A program made the position numbers and the translations under genes. Below, one piece after another: positions 1-15,400 of a DNA stretch of 64,000 nucleotides; within the stretch, counting starts at the first letter, position 1; each line of letters starts with the position of its first letter. The stretch lies in assembly GCF_027943255.1 (NCBI RefSeq), contig NC_072893.1, forward strand, positions 100,261,784 through 100,325,783, in the 5' to 3' direction. Under the pieces are notes generated by a model that ran no database searches, had not been told where the DNA came from, and saw only the letters and a program-made list of their open reading frames with translations. This stretch comes from Anastrepha obliqua. Taxonomy: Eukaryota; Arthropoda; Insecta; Diptera; Tephritidae.

Positions 1-221
1 CGAAAATAATTCGAATTTTGAAAAATCCTTTTAGGGAGATATTTTTGAATAGTTAAACTATCAAATTATGAAAAAAAAAATTTTCGATTTTTTCAAATTT
101 CTAGACTAGAAGACCCCCTTAAATAAAATAGTTTGAAGCAAAGCATTTCTAGAAAGTTTCTTTGCAATTCTATTTTCGTTTATGGTGCAAGTAATACCTT
201 TAAACTCTTAATTCCATTCAG

Positions 222-406
222 GAGGTCCTGGCTCACCATTTCAAAATAATTGGCAACTTCGTGATGATTTCAATTTCCGCAGCAACCAGGTTGAACTGGC
301 CCAACGATTATCAAAACTTATTATGTGGGTAGCAATAGCAAATTTGATTTTAGCGCCAGTAATTTTTGTGTGGCAGTGTTTATATATCTCATTTTCATAC
401 GTAAAT
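222..406 (+). CDS. Atg9: Atg9 exon (first in window)
   Basis: The acceptor is ...ccattcag; the donor is AAT|gtaagt in phase 0. It encodes GPGSPFQNNWQLRDDF followed by an amphipathic stretch and a hydrophobic transmembrane segment (IMWVAIANLILAPVIFVW). The first codon is split with an exon outside the window; an alternative acceptor AG lies two bases downstream. Confidence 0.92.
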
Positions 407-3400
407 GTAAGTATTATACTATGAAAATATTGTACATATGTATATTGTCTTTAATTTAAATTAGTAGTAGTAGTAGTAGTATTTTATTTATTTTATAATA
501 TTTATGTATAATACGGTACATGATTCGGTATGATGGCGGCCGCCGTAGCCAAATGGGTTGTTGCGTGACTACCATTCGGAATTTAGAAAGAACGTAGGTT
601 GGAACCTCGGTGAAACAGCAAACTGAAGAAAACGTTTTTTTCTAATAGCGGCCGCCCTCGGCAGGCAAACCTCTGAGTGTATTTCTGCCATGAAAAAGCT
701 CCTCATAAAAAATATTTGCCGTTCGGAGTCGGCTTAAAACTGTAGGCCCCTCCATTTATGGAACAACATCAAGAATTACTCCACAAATAGGAGGAGGAGC
801 TCGGCGAAACACCCAAAAAAAGGGTGTACGCCCCAATTATATGTACATATATATATTTGACATGATATTTCGGAATAGGTAGAACAAAAATGAAAAATAA
901 ATAAAAAAAAAATTGTCAATAATTTATAAGATTGTTTGCTATGAAAATGTGGAAGACTATATATTTAGCACTATCAGATATATATTTGAATAACGGATTA
1001 TTTCCGCTGAGAGGATAATAACTTTCGCTAAATCTAAAACATTTTCACCAAAATAAAATGAACGGATGTTTTTGTAAAAAAGTGAGCGCAAATAAAATGA
1101 TATTTGCTTTCGGCATCGCCAAGGTTGCAAACATTTTTAAAAGCTCTTGCGTTGAGTTTGATGAGGCCACATCTTGCCCTAAAAATTAGAGTTTTGGCAT
1201 AAGCAGAGAAATCGTTAAAATAAGGCACATTTAAAAGTATAAGGTGAGGTTAAAGTTAGTGTGAGTTTGTTACAGAAGCTCTTTGAGTGAACAAAACGAC
1301 TGTTTGTTTGACGACAAGAGGTACTTCGTTTGGTCCTCGTTCACCACCAGACCCATTCTCTTTGCCTCTTTATCCAGTTTGGAGAAGGCAGAACTAACAG
1401 CGCGGTTGTTAAGGCTGATAATGTCAATATCATCGGCATACGCCAACAATTGTATGCTCTTATAAAATATTGTACCTGAGCGATTAAGTTCTGCGGCTCG
1501 TTCGATGCTCTCCAACATCAAGTTAAAGAAGTCACACGACAGCGAGTCACCCTGTCGGAAACCTCGTTTGGTATCAAACGGCTCGGAGAGGTCCTTCCCA
1601 ATTCTGACGGCGCTGCTTATGTTGAGCAACGTCATCTTGCATAGCCGTATTAGTTTTGCTGGGATACCATATTCAGACATCGCGGCATACAGGAAACTCC
1701 TTTTCTACCTGTCGAATGCAGCTTTGAAATCGACGAAAAGATGGTGTGTGTTGATTCTCCTTTCATGGGTCTTTTCCAAGATTTGGCGTATTGTGAATAT
1801 TTGGTCCATGGTAGACTTTCCAGAACTAAAGCCACACTGATAAGGTCCAATCAGTTGGTTCGCTAGAACCTTATAGGCGATATGTAGAAGACTAATCCCG
1901 CGGTAATTGGCACAGACTGCAGGATCACCCTTCTTATGGATTGGACAGAGCACACTTAAATTCCAATCGGTAGGCATGCCTTCAACCGACCATATTTTGC
2001 ATAGAAGCTGATGCATGCACCTTACCAGCTTCTAGCCGCCATGTTTGAGTAGTCGCTTTAGCATGTTCGGGTAGCTGAACGACAATTCCGTCTTCAAGGA
2101 TTGGGGTATCGGGATCTTAATATAAGATTGCTCTGAATGTCAGTCACCAGATCGCCGTCTTTGTTCTTCGTCCCCGGCCTTAAAACCTTCTGTAAGCCGC
2201 CGGCCTTTCTGGTAGAATTTTCGGGCGTTGTTCCAATTGGCCAGCATCTCAAGCTCCTCGCACTCATGTATTTCGGCCTCTCGTTTCTTCGTTCGGATAA
2301 TACGTCTCTCTTCTTTTCATAGCTCTCGGTAGCGATCTCACATGGCTCGCAGGCGCCCGATCGCAGAGTGGCTCTATTACCAGCATCTTTTCTTTCTGCG
2401 GCAGCATCACATTCCTCGTCGTATGAACTGTTTTTTCAGGCTCGCCGGAATCCGATTTCTTCTTCGGCGGCGATACGTAGAGAACGAGAAATGTTGCTCG
2501 AGCAATGGATGGTTTGTTAGGCAGTGTGTATCAGAGGCGTGTGCGCAGTTTGACTGCAGTGACTGTGGAACCAAAAATTACCTCCTCGTCCACCCTGGCG
2601 GGGACAGCGCTCTTAGGAACGTTCCAAGCGCTCATGGAAGGAATCTTTGGTCGCATCGTCCTCTTCCGTCGGGGCGTGGGCGCAAGTGAGCGAGATGTTA
2701 AAAACGGGCTTTGATGCGGATTATTGCGAGACGGTCGTCCAGCGGAGTGAACGACAGTACTTGGCGACAAAGTCTCTCGCTTCGCCTTCTCACGTTAGCT
2801 CACTCCCGAAGGGATGTTCTGAAGCTGCCTAGAGGATACGTGGGCTAATCCCGAACGTTGTCAGCTGCTTGAACCATATGCAGAAGAATCGCCCTGGCCA
2901 TTCCCAAGTGAATGGCGATCAGTAACTTTATATCAGCATAAATAAGTGTTTGAAATTTTTATGCCTCCTTTCAGATAATCCTTGAAATCGTTTAAGCATA
3001 GTGAAAAAGTATAGGATGTGTTAACCTTCCGTAGATCGCAAGCGTGTAAAATGCCATGTTACGCGGAACAGTGTCGAAAGCGCAAGCAAAATCGACGAAA
3101 AAAGGAAAAGTTTACTTCTTTTGCTTAAAGTTTAATTGAATAATACTTGTTAGACTAAATATTTTATCTATTGTGAAGTGATTCTTTCGAAATCCAACTT
3201 CAAATTCATTAAGGATACTGTTAAAATCGATACATGCATTTATTCGATTTAGCATAATGCCGGTAAATATTTTATACACTCTGTCAAGTAAAGAAAGTCC
3301 CCTGAAATTTGATACTAAATCGGGATTTTCTTTCTTGAAGAGGGAAACAACATCTGCAGAATGTAAATAATTAGGGGCCTGTTTATTCAAAAGTAAATAA

Positions 3401-6400
3401 TTTAACAAGCGGAGGACTTCATTCAGGAAACATTCTGGTGCAAACTTGTAGTACTCTGATCCTATCGCCTCCAGGAGTTTTTGAGTTCAAAGCGCAATTC
3501 GCACTAATCAAAGGGTGCATCCAAAAATGAGTCGTTAACAGACGGCAATGTCCAGTGTAGAGTATTTTCCAAACTTAACTTGGTTTTACATCTGCAGCTC
3601 CTTTAATTTTGTTAAACAAAATGGAAACTTTTTCATCGATAGATATTTTCGTGTGCAAATATTCACCATCGCACGAGCCTGCATTTGACTCCTGGTATTT
3701 CTCAGCTAAGTTGGGTGAAAATATATCTTCCGTCTTCTTTACATTAAAGGAACAGATACCATAATCAATGACTGATTTCCCAACAGAGCCGCAATACATA
3801 ATTTCCCTCAGTGTATCTCCGCGAAGAGTTAAGAATATAACCTCCACAGTTATCAATTAATTTCGGTAATTGTTTACTTTTCTTATCTAGATCTAAATCT
3901 TTGAATTTCCGTGTAGCAGAGATACCTGGTAAGAAAGATAAGGAAGATAAGGGTTTTGCCCTTCACCAACGCGTGCATTTAGGTGTCCAGCAATAATGAA
4001 AGAAGTAGGTTTAAGGTTTACTAAAAACGCTTCACAATTCTCTAAGTCAGATTCCCTTGTATATGTAGTTTATGTATCGGGGTATGAAACAGATTCTAGC
4101 GTTACACATACTGATTTACAAAATAGTACCTTTACCGACCATGCTAAGCATTGGGTTATAAGAGGATTTAAAAAATTTTTTATGGCCGAAAAGGTATCCT
4201 GCACTGGTCCGATCAGCTGTGTTTTCCTTTTAAAGGATCAAATCCAGAGAAGTTGAACATATTTAAGCCTGTCATCAGCGATCACATAAGTCTCAAAGAG
4301 AAAAACAATTAAAAATACATCTCTATTTGCGCTTTAAGTCCATGTATGCCACCTTTTGTCGCAAAATGTTTAATTGTTTGTTAAAAATTTTGTTCTATTG
4401 ATCTAATAGCCTGTAAGATAGCGCTGTGCATGGCTACAACAGCGGGAATTTTAGTTGGCGTTCTCTCAACGTTAGGCATATTTTGTGCAACAGCAGAAAT
4501 GGTTTGTGATATAATAAAATTACAATATGATAGCAGCTCTAAAAAAGAACTAAATTGGCAAAAAGTACTGATCTGCAAATAGTGATGCGGCAACACTGAA
4601 TACGAATATCAGCTGCCCAAGTTCCACACGCTAACTCCAAAAATTTTAAATGGAAATAATACGGGCACCAGATCCACAAAGGCACAGTAAGGAAGCAGCA
4701 GATAGTCAGCGCACAGGGCAAGCACCAACAGCAAGGGACCAGGACAACAAAACAGCCGCAGGTTAGCGCAAAACACCAACAATGCAGCAAGGCAGTGAAA
4801 AGGCAGAGCAGCAATAGAGGTAACCTGGATTAAAATAGAGCAGACTGGTTTTGTTTACTTCCACGACGACAGCTGACTCTATTTACAACACCAATGGAAT
4901 GCCACCTTCTGTCACCTCGTATGTGATAATCAGTAGTGACTCACATTCTGGTTTGCACAAAAACACAAATTACACACACACGAATCAAAAATTCTAAATA
5001 GCGTCAAGTCAAACGGGAATCAATCGTAGTGAAAAGTATATTTGAATATGTCATCTTAAATTGTTGTTAACTTTCAAGCAACTGCTGTGTTCTCACTCTA
5101 GCTACTGTCTCCACCGCTTCTTCTTTTAACAGTCCTTGATCTTTCTCTGCTTCCATTGCTTTTACTCTATGTTCGTTCACTTCTATTCGCTTCACTTGAA
5201 GCTTTTTCACGCAAAATTTTTCAGATATAATTTCATTTTCATATTTCCTACTACTTGGCTAAAAAAGTTTTCGGAAGATATTTTTCTGATCACAAATGGC
5301 AACTGGAGCAAAAGATCCTGTAAGCCTTAGATGGTGTATTGACGGACGTAAGTGTTTTGTGGCCGTTTTTTCTAGCCGTTGCTTTCGTATGCAAATTTTT
5401 CGTTAGGTTAATCGAGCATAGAGATAGCGAGCGGGGAAATGGCGAATAGAAGAGGCCTTATTATGTAGAAAGAACGAATATTTTTTTAAGTTTATACAGC
5501 AGCCAAGACATTTCTATTATATTCATAAGGGTGAAGAAGAAATCATATAGTAGTAATCAAATGGAGGACTTTCTATTTGTAACTTTTCTGTTAAATTTGT
5601 ATCAATCTTACTACACGTTACCGAACCTTGTCATCCTGTATCAGTTGTAGTTTAAAGCAATTGCAAGCTATAATTCTGCGGGTAGTAAATGATACTGTGA
5701 ATATAAGTTTAAAGTTGTGGCATATAACTTATGTTTTCCAGAAAATTGCTTATAGCAGTTAATGTATAAAAAACAATATATTTTTTACGCTGTTGATTAG
5801 TTATATCCAAAATTTATTTTTACATTGCCTGATAACTGTTATGTAGGAGAATATAAACGTAAAAAATATTTCTCTTAAATAAGTGTTTTAAATAGATTTT
5901 TTTGTTTAAAAATTTGCTCATGGTCTGGAGTGATCAACTTATGATTTTAGAACTGTCATGGATATTCATGGAACAATGCTGGTTGTTTTCGGAGGAGCAT
6001 GGTGACCATAAGATCGGAGAATTTTTTGTTCTTGATAGTATTGAGGTAGAGTAACTCGAAACGTCAGGATGAAATAATGCATATAACTGTTTATTTATTT
6101 AATGATTCAGTCCTAATATAAGGTTAAACAGTATGTACAATCACAACACACTACAGAAAAAAATCAAATATAACTTCCAAAAAATGGGGGAAATACTTTT
6201 GAATTAATATTATTTGACTTTTATATTATATGCTCATGTTACTTATAGGTATTAAATTCTGGGGAAGAGAACTCCAACGTCGATTTATAGTACATGCACC
6301 AAGATATCTAGCAGCGATAAGTTGTCCACAGATTTCACGGCAGTTTTTCTGGCACTTGCACAAAATAATTTCAAACTTGTTAGCTAAAGTATAGTACAAA

Positions 6401-9400
6401 ATAAGAAGGCTAATTTATGTTATGTGAATAGTCGAATTTGTCAATTCAAAAGTTTTTGGACTCTCAGTGATGAACCGAGCGAATAATGATTTGGCCGTCG
6501 ATTTAGTATCACCGAGTTAAGAAACAGAGTTCAAGATCACTTTCACACAAGTTAAGATCCATAATAGTGTCGAATCAAAAGAAAACTTGGTCTAGGAAAC
6601 ACGTGTCTTTTTATGGTCTATTTCTGCATGTCACACGGAAGTACTGCCCACTATGTTATACATCATTATCGTTTGGCGCTCTGGCTCTTGGTGAACCTAG
6701 GCCTGTCACAGGATTTTTCACTATTGTTTTCGTTCACATACTATCTTCTCCCAGATTCTGGTTAACCTCATCATTATTTCTTATTCTATTATTAGTCCGT
6801 GTTTCTTTCTTATAATTTTCATCTCTTGTATTTTCAGTTACTCCTCATTTACCGTCATTGCCCATGTTTTCGAGCCATAAATAAAAACAGGTCTCACTGT
6901 TGGTAAATACACATACATATGCATAGTCGTTTTGCATTTCTTGTTAATTAGTTTTGATATGAGCAGTTTTAATAATGATGGTATATTTCATCGCATCGTA
7001 GTTACATAGAGTTGCTCCCCTTCGAAATTGTAGTCGTTCATAATCACTGCTCTTGGTGGTCTCCTGTTCTCGGATATTGATACTAACATGTATTTCGTCT
7101 TCTTAGGCCATTCTTTGTTATATCTGCGTCACTAATACTCTTCCTGTCGTAGGTTTGTGCAAGCAAGGACAATCTGAATGTCAGTAGCAAAAAATTGGAA
7201 ATTTTGGTCAATAGATGATCTTGCAGATCGGTAGCATTGGATAGTCCTCTCTTGCATCATCTTACTGCTCAATATTTTACCCAATATTGTATACGTGCAT
7301 TTAGCAAAGGCGGCAGAGCAGAGGAAGACGTCAACAAGAGATTGACTAAGGCAAGGGTTGAATTCCGGCGCGTATGAAAAAATTTGGGCAAATTCACATA
7401 TTTCCAGAAACACCAAGCTCAGGATATTCAACACATATGTTAAGACGACGCTGCTATATGGAAGTGAAGCGTGTTTTGTTTCGAAAACGATAACGCAGGA
7501 ACTTCAATGATTCACCAACAAAGCTTTGAGATTAGATTAGCTTGCAGTTTTATTTTGATAGGTAAAGTATTTCACAACTGTACAGCTCCAACGAAAAACA
7601 TTTTTGACGCGGCAGAATATATGAAGTACGGCAAAATAAGGTTACAAGTACGGTCTGACTGTGTAAATATTAGTTTGGAAAAAAATAATTTGAGTTTGAT
7701 TTGGTTTGATAATGTGGTAAATTTTTTCAGAATAAATATAGCTAGCGGCATTGTTGATTAATAACTGCAATTTTTTCTTAGAGGTTTAGTCAGGAATCCA
7801 TATAACAACTAGTACCCTATTGGTACTAATGTGATTTTAACTAGCTTTAGTTTATCGTCTTGGTGTTTTCCACAGCCGCCTCAAGACAAAGTACTTTTAT
7901 TGGACTGCTGAGTTTACTACATGATCAACATACATATATATGAGGCCATCATATTTTGTCTTTGATATCCATTTAGAAAAGATTTAAATATATATATACA
8001 TATACAGTGGTCACACAATTTATTCGTACACTCACAGTTTATAAACAGATACACCTGATACTTAGCACGATTTATACAAAAGAAAAAAATTTTAATATAA
8101 TATATTCGTAAAAAATAACATACTTATTCAATATTTAAGGAACAAAAACTCCCAACTTCCTTTCTGGAATTAGAGAACTTAAGGCAATAACAAAATAAGG
8201 CACAATTTTATGCACAAATATTATTCGTACATAGCCATATAAAGAATATTTTATTAAAAAATTAATAGAAAAAACGAGTATTCGGGACTTCTTTGGGCCG
8301 CCTTTAGCTTTAATAACTGCTTCCAAACGTCGGTGGATACTTTTTACCAATACCTTGGTTTCATTAGCTGCAATTTTCACACACTCAACACTTAAATCTG
8401 CCTTTAATGACGCCTTTGATGTTAATTTGTGCTTTTTGATTCTCCCTTCTAAGAGCTCCCAGATATGCTCAATCGGGTTCAAATCCGGGGATTGAAGTGG
8501 AGTTTTAAGCTTATTTAACACTATAAAAAAGCAATTTTAGCACGAGATACGATGAGTGTTTTGAGTCATTGTCTTCTTGAAACAAGAGTCTTTTAGCATC
8601 CAGTCCAAGTTGAACGGCATTATCGTGCAATTTATGTATTATTCCAAATGTTTAAATACAGATGTGTGCCTATTTTATCATTAATAAAAACCATTTTTCC
8701 TATTCCTGATGCAGCTATTTTTTCTTTTCGCCAAGCTTTTGGAGGGCCATCTGCTCTAAAAACATTAAATTTCGACTCATCACTGAATATGAAGTTTTCC
8801 CAAAAAGAATCTGGCTCATTTATATATCGTTTGGCGAATTTGAATCTCTTCTTTCTGTCAATAGCTGAAATGTAGGGCTTGCGGCGTGCAACTTGGCTAT
8901 AATAACCAGCATTTTGCAGACAATTACGAACTATTTGTGGGCTGACTTTTTTATGCAAAGACTCTTGAATATTTCGGCATAGTGTGGATTTTTGGATTTT
9001 GCGTGACTGATGCTACTTTGTGCGTTCCTCACGTGGAGTCAATATTTTTCGCCCTCCGGCTTGGTGGTGATTAGCTTCCAATTTACCAGTATTAACGTAA
9101 TTAGCAATAACCATAGAATGCGATTTGCCAATTTTTTGTCAATTTTGCGAGCAGAGACTTGTTCTCAAAGTATAATTTAATCACAATTTTACGCATTTCT
9201 AATAGTAAATCCGTACGTCGACCCATTTTGTCACATTCAATCGATAAAAACTAAGAAACCAATCCTATTTCGTTTTCAGCAATATTATAATAGTAAAAAC
9301 ACAAACGATTTTTACTATTACTTTTGCAGCAACAATATCATGAGCTGAAAGTGTACGAATAAATGTTTTGCAGAATTTTGCTACGTCTGCCTGCTTTCCT

Positions 9401-12400
9401 TGAAACCCCTCAGTGTGAGTTGAAATAACGGGATTTTTTTTTTTGCAGCAATTCATCAGGAATGTAACATTCTTACAGTGACCCAAAAGAAATGTATTGT
9501 CATAGCAAGCATTTTGCGCAAAACTAAAGTTTTTTATGTACTACGCAGGGTGTACGAATAAATTGTGTGACCACTGTATGTAATTTGACCTATTCTGTTG
9601 CATCCTGCCCAGAACATTTGAAATTGTATACATTGTAGTCATATTTTTATTTTATATGAAAGTCCTTTCTTTTCCTTGTTATTTATATTTGATATATCGC
9701 ACCCTAAATACAAAAGGGTCACAACTCAAAATACTAAGATTTTCAGGAGAGACGAAAAACGTTTTATGTAAAAATTGTTGTAATATTTAAAGAAAATATT
9801 GTTCCATCATGAAAATATACAACAAGGTTCTACTATATTTTTTTCAATTTTATATTATGTTTGCGAAAATAAAACAAAATTTTGATTTATGACTCTTTAA
9901 CTGAAATTTTTTCGATTAACTAGTGATATTATCTTAAGTTGTGCCTTTTTAACTGATAAAATGTTTTAATTTTATATGTTTCCTAACCTAATTGAACTCA
10001 CTTTTCACAACTAAAGAGGCACAATGCAAAATAATATACCACGAAATTTATCACTTTTTACAGTTATAGAGGCAGAACTCAAAATAAAACTCTTTATGTC
10101 TAATAAAAGTAATCAGCTGTTCTTGAGCCCATTAACGCAACTAAAAATAATTCTCTTTAGTTGATCGTGCAAAAGCAACACACTTGATATAAAAATAGAC
10201 ATAACTGTATTTTTCCAGTTAAAGAAGATAGTTATGTGAACGAAATATTTGCAGCAGTTAGAAATGTGTACTCTGAATTAATTTATGCAAAAAACTCAGT
10301 TTTGGAAAATTTTGAGTTGTGACCCTTTTGTATTTAGGGTGCGATATATATACTTATATATTTTGTATATATTTTATAGATATATATGTATGTGTTTATA
10401 TATATTTTTTCAACAGATCTTAAGAAAAGAGCCGGGAACTCTAGGAATGCGGATGTGGTCTAATTACGGTCGCTTATATTTACGCCACTTTAATGAATTA
10501 GAACATGAACTGGATGCACGTCTAAATCGGGCTTATGAATATGCAGACAGATATCTCAGCTCGTTTTCATCTCCTTTAATGACTCTTATTGCAAGGTTTG
10601 TTCGTAATTAAAATGAAAAGTTTTAATAATAAAAATCTTGTTTTTATTTTGCAGGAATATCCTTTTTGTAACAGGTGGAATTGTAGTATTAATTTTAGCA
10701 TTCGGCATATACGAAGAATTTGTTTTTCAAGTCGAGCACGTATTAACGATTTTAACAATTCTAAGTCTAATCGGATTAATATGCAGGTAAGAAATAGGTA
10801 AGGTTTCGAATTTTGCAGATGGTTCGACAGTTACATTCACATCCAGTGCACATGCATCGACTCCACAAATTGATGCCAATTCGTGTTAGGAATTGTTAAA
10901 TTATCGAAAATAAAACTCATAAATTTTCCTAATCACACACTATTCCAAAGAAATAAGAATATTTAAAGGGTTATTAAAAATATGCACAATATATACAGTG
11001 ACCCATATAAAACATTTTTTTTTTTCACAAAGTAACTTATTTGCCATTTAATTAACTCTTATACTTTTTATAAGAGCATTTATGGGTTAGTTAATATTAT
11101 TTATACTACTATCAATAAAATTCGTTTTCAAAATACATTATAGATACTGGATCAATTTCTTTTAACAGCTAAGTGATATTTCTAAGATTGTGATTTATAT
11201 AAGGTCGATCGGTCGTTTGACTTGGAGTCGACGGGCTCGCATGAGGAGGAAGTAGGAAGTACATTCACTTTGTTGTTGCAGTGTGTTTCTATCGTTGCCT
11301 GGTACTTTCTGCTGACCTTTGTTATTTTTTTCTTTGATTGTAGTAATGCCCAGTTCTCTGTGTAAGTCGTGATTTGAGATATATGGGGTGCGCCAGTTAT
11401 TCTTAAAATTTTATATTGCTGTCTTTGTATAATATTTGTGTTCGACTTTTTGGCTGTTCCCCATAGTTGTATTTCGTAAGCCCAGATAGGTTTTATAATG
11501 GTTTTGTAGATTAAAACTTTATTGTACAAGGACAAAATTGAGTTTTTGTTTAGCAGCCAGTAGAGTTGTTTCAATCTATTTTTGATTTGGTTCTGCTTAT
11601 TTTTAATGTGATGCTTCCATAATAATTTGCTGTCCAGATGTATATCTAGGTATTTCGCAGTTAAGGATGTAGGATTGGGAGTTCTAGTTATGGTGACGTT
11701 TCTTGGTATGAAGTTCTTTTTTTTTGTGTATATAACCTGTTGCGTTTTCAGAGCATTTATTTTAATATTCCACGAGTCGAACCATCCTTTGGTTTTTATT
11801 TTATTTATTTATTAAGTAGTAAAAAACGTTCAATATACAATTTTTTTTTGGTTAAACCTTATTTGCAGAATATGGTGTACGCTACCTTAATTCTTAAATA
11901 TACTTTTTCCATAAGATAATGTTGAACAATATATATAAATTAAATTAAGGGGGAAAAACTACTATAAAAGCCCTTATGAAAAAACAAAAAAAAAAAACAA
12001 AAAAAGTTAAGTTATGTACATGTACAATGCAGATATTTGATGACTTAAACATACTGAAGCAGATCTAATATTAATTGGTTATTAGAATAACTACATTTTA
12101 TCTTAAACTTATCATTAAGTTTTTCGATTCGTGAGAATATCATTTCTATTTTGTTTTCGTTGTGTAACCGTCTTGTGGAATAATCCCATGGTAAATTAAG
12201 CATCATTCTTTGGTTTTGTTAAATATTTCTTGCATCTTCTTTGTAGCTTTCGCTAAGCTTGTATGTCCGTAAAATAAAACTGTGTCATTTGCGAATGTAG
12301 CCAAAATTGCATTTACGTCAGTGGACACTGGTATGTCAGCAGTGTATATAGTAGATTGTAAAGCAGTAGTCCGAGAACGCTACCCTGTGAAATTCCTGCT

Positions 12401-15400
12401 GTAATTTTTCGGAGTGATGAGGTATTGTCGTTAAAATTAACGTAGAAATGTCGATCCGATATGTAACATTCCAGTAGTTTGCATATATTGTTAGGAAGCA
12501 CTAGTTTTAACTTAGTGATCAGTCCTTTGTGCCAAACCTTGTCAAATGCTTTTTCTATGTCCAAATAAATGCCAACACAAAATGTCTTTGCTCTAGCTCA
12601 CTTAATATTTTATGTGATATTCGGTGTATTTTTTGTATTGTCGAGTGTTTTTGTCTGAAACCAAATTGATGGTCAGGCATCACTTTGTGTTGGTCAATAA
12701 TTGGTCTTATTCTCACAATTAACTGCTTTTCGAATACTCATAATAGGAAGTAGGCTAATTGGTTGCCAGGTTTGGGAATATCATTTATTTCCGCTATTTT
12801 CCAAACCTTCGGTAAATATTTAAGTAAATATGTTGGCAGTTGTTTTAATATGGCAGTTGTTTTAATATAAGTCCTGCGATTTGTCAAATCCAGGGGATTT
12901 TTTGGTTTTATATCAATCTTTATTATTTTTTGGATTTCTCGTGTAGTCGTCACCGGTCTAAATTTATAATCTTGAATATAAGTTCGCTCTGATGCAAACG
13001 GGAAGGTATTGAGAGTTATATGTAGAGCTTGAAAATGTTTCTGCGTAATAATTTGCTAGTGTTGCTGTCTTTTCTCCATTCGTTCTTGCCCAGTTTCCGT
13101 TTTCCTTCCTTATAGGCGGTAGGTGAATGGTTTAGAAGCTTTTTGGTTTCTTTCCAGATTGAGTAGTTAGTTTCTGTTGTTGCCGATAAATTTTTTAAAT
13201 AGTGAGAGGTGTCATTTTCGGATTTTGGTTTTAAGACTTGTTTTAGGTTTTTAGTTGCTCTGTTTAGTTTAGTTTTATCTGAGGGATATCGACTTTGTTG
13301 CCATTTTTTCGTAAGTTCCCTTTTCTCCAAAATAATTTTCTTAATCATAGGTCAGTTAGCGTTGTTTTTGTGGATTATGTCTTTCAGATAAGGTGTTGAC
13401 TTGTGATCTACTTCTTGCATGATGTCATTAATGTAATCTATAGAGCTTTACCTGTCAGCACCAGATTTTAAAGCAATGTGTAATTGTAGATTTAAATCTA
13501 TATAATTACGAAACGTTTCCCAGTCAGTTTTTCCATTTGCTAGTTTATTACTACTACTACTACTACTACTACGACTACAACTAACTTTTCCCGTACGTTA
13601 GTAGGTTTGGTGAGTGATCAGACGAAAGGTCGTGCAGGCTTTTTATTTCAAAAAGATGACAGTCAAAGTTTTTTACGGCGCAAAAATCGAGTAAGTCAGG
13701 TGTTTTATTTATATCAGTAGGCCAAAATGTTGATTCTTCCGTACTTATGTGTTTTCCTCTAATAGATTGGATTGCTTATAAGAGATTCTTCCCTTTTTTA
13801 TTTGTAATTTTTGAGCCCCAAGTTGTATAATTTGCTTTAAAGTCGCCGGTACATATGAATCTATTACCGAAACTTAAAAAATTGTAAGTATTGTTCTGCA
13901 GAAATTTTGTTTTCAGGTGGGCTATAAAGTGCCGAGATTGTGAATACACTGATTTGAATATTTGTAGATTGAATATAATCTTTTTTGAAATGTCCCACCT
14001 TTGTGAATTTTACTGTATTTTTAATTACTATTGCTGTTCCAGCATGCCTGTGCCGTCTGGGTGGTTTGTACTTACTATTGTGTATCGCGGAATTTTTAAG
14101 CAATGTTTTTGTGAAGTGCGTTTCTGAAATAAATGCTATGTCTATAAAGTTGTCGCTAAGGAATTGTTTTATTTCATGACCGTGGTTAAACAATCCGTTT
14201 GCATTCCAAGCAAGGATTTTAAGTTTTTGCTCCACTTTTGCCAAATTGAGTCATCCGCAGAGTGTTTATTACACCCATCATGTTTGAAATTTGTTGAATT
14301 AATTGCTTTAGCATATCCTTTATTTCTCCCATTTCTTTATTTTGGTTGTTGTTAATGGGAGTTTTTACAGGTAGCTCTAAAGCCCTACTCGGTGTTGGCG
14401 TAGATACGCGAGTGTGTGTTTTTGCATTATTTGGTTTCTGGATCATGTTTTGTGCTGCTGCATCGGCATAGCTGATATCAGGTCTGATTTCGTGTGATAC
14501 AGTACTTCTTGGTTGTGTAGCAGGATTGTGGACATTATTTGTGTTATGGCGTAGAGCTGGGAAACATTATATTTTGAGGGCCTTATAGATTTCGCATCCT
14601 TTGTAATTGGCAGTGTGATTGCCTGAGCACATAGCACTCTTAACTTGCCCGTCTGTTGTTGTCACAGTACAATCAAGTGTTTTTGTGTTTACCAGCACAT
14701 TTAACGCATACGTTTATTATGTGGGGGTTCAACAATTACTTTGGTTTGTAGCAGTGAAGTTATATTATACATTTCTTTATTGTTGTTTTTTTTTTGTTTA
14801 ATTTCTTTAAAAAATAGTGGCAGTGGCTTATTTGTATGTTTTTGTTTGATGTTATAGACCTGCTGTGTGTCATGCCCAAGTTCACTAAGTTCAGTTTTAA
14901 TTTCTTCAGTGTCTAAAAATGGGTGCAAGTTTCTTATCACTACCTTGAAGTAGTGACTTAAATGTGTAAAACTTAGTTTGTTTTTCTTTTAGCATTTTTG
15001 TTAGTCGACTCGTTTGTTTGTATTTTTACTTCATTATTTCGTTGAGTTTTAAGAATGTTATTCTTACCAATTGCTTGGGTGGGGGCTGAGTTGAGAGCTT
15101 TTATTTGTTCGACGCCTTCTACATATATTGGCGGTGGGTTCGGAATTTCCACTGTTTCTTTTGTTGTTGAAGTCTCGTCTGTAGTTTTGTTTTGGTTATA
15201 GGAATTTGTTTCTAGCCCACTGTCGTTTTCTTCAGCTAAAAGTTGGAACATGTTCGTTGAAGTTGTATTTTTGCACTAAGCCAGCCATTTTCTTAATTTG
15301 TTGTTTTTACACATATTGCTATAAATTTCGCAATTGTTTTAATAATGCTGTTACGAATTTGTTACGTTTTTATCAATAAAATGTCTCGTAAAAATTTATC

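Noticed and set aside
4381..4814. Cys-rich minus-strand open frame (CCWC-type) as a secreted peptide gene
   Set aside because: Low-complexity composition from GCA/AGC-rich plus strand; no conserved cysteine spacing or splice evidence.
6567..6815. 82-codon hydrophobic open frame as a gene
   Set aside because: No start context, splice or domain support; lies in intronic repeat-rich DNA.
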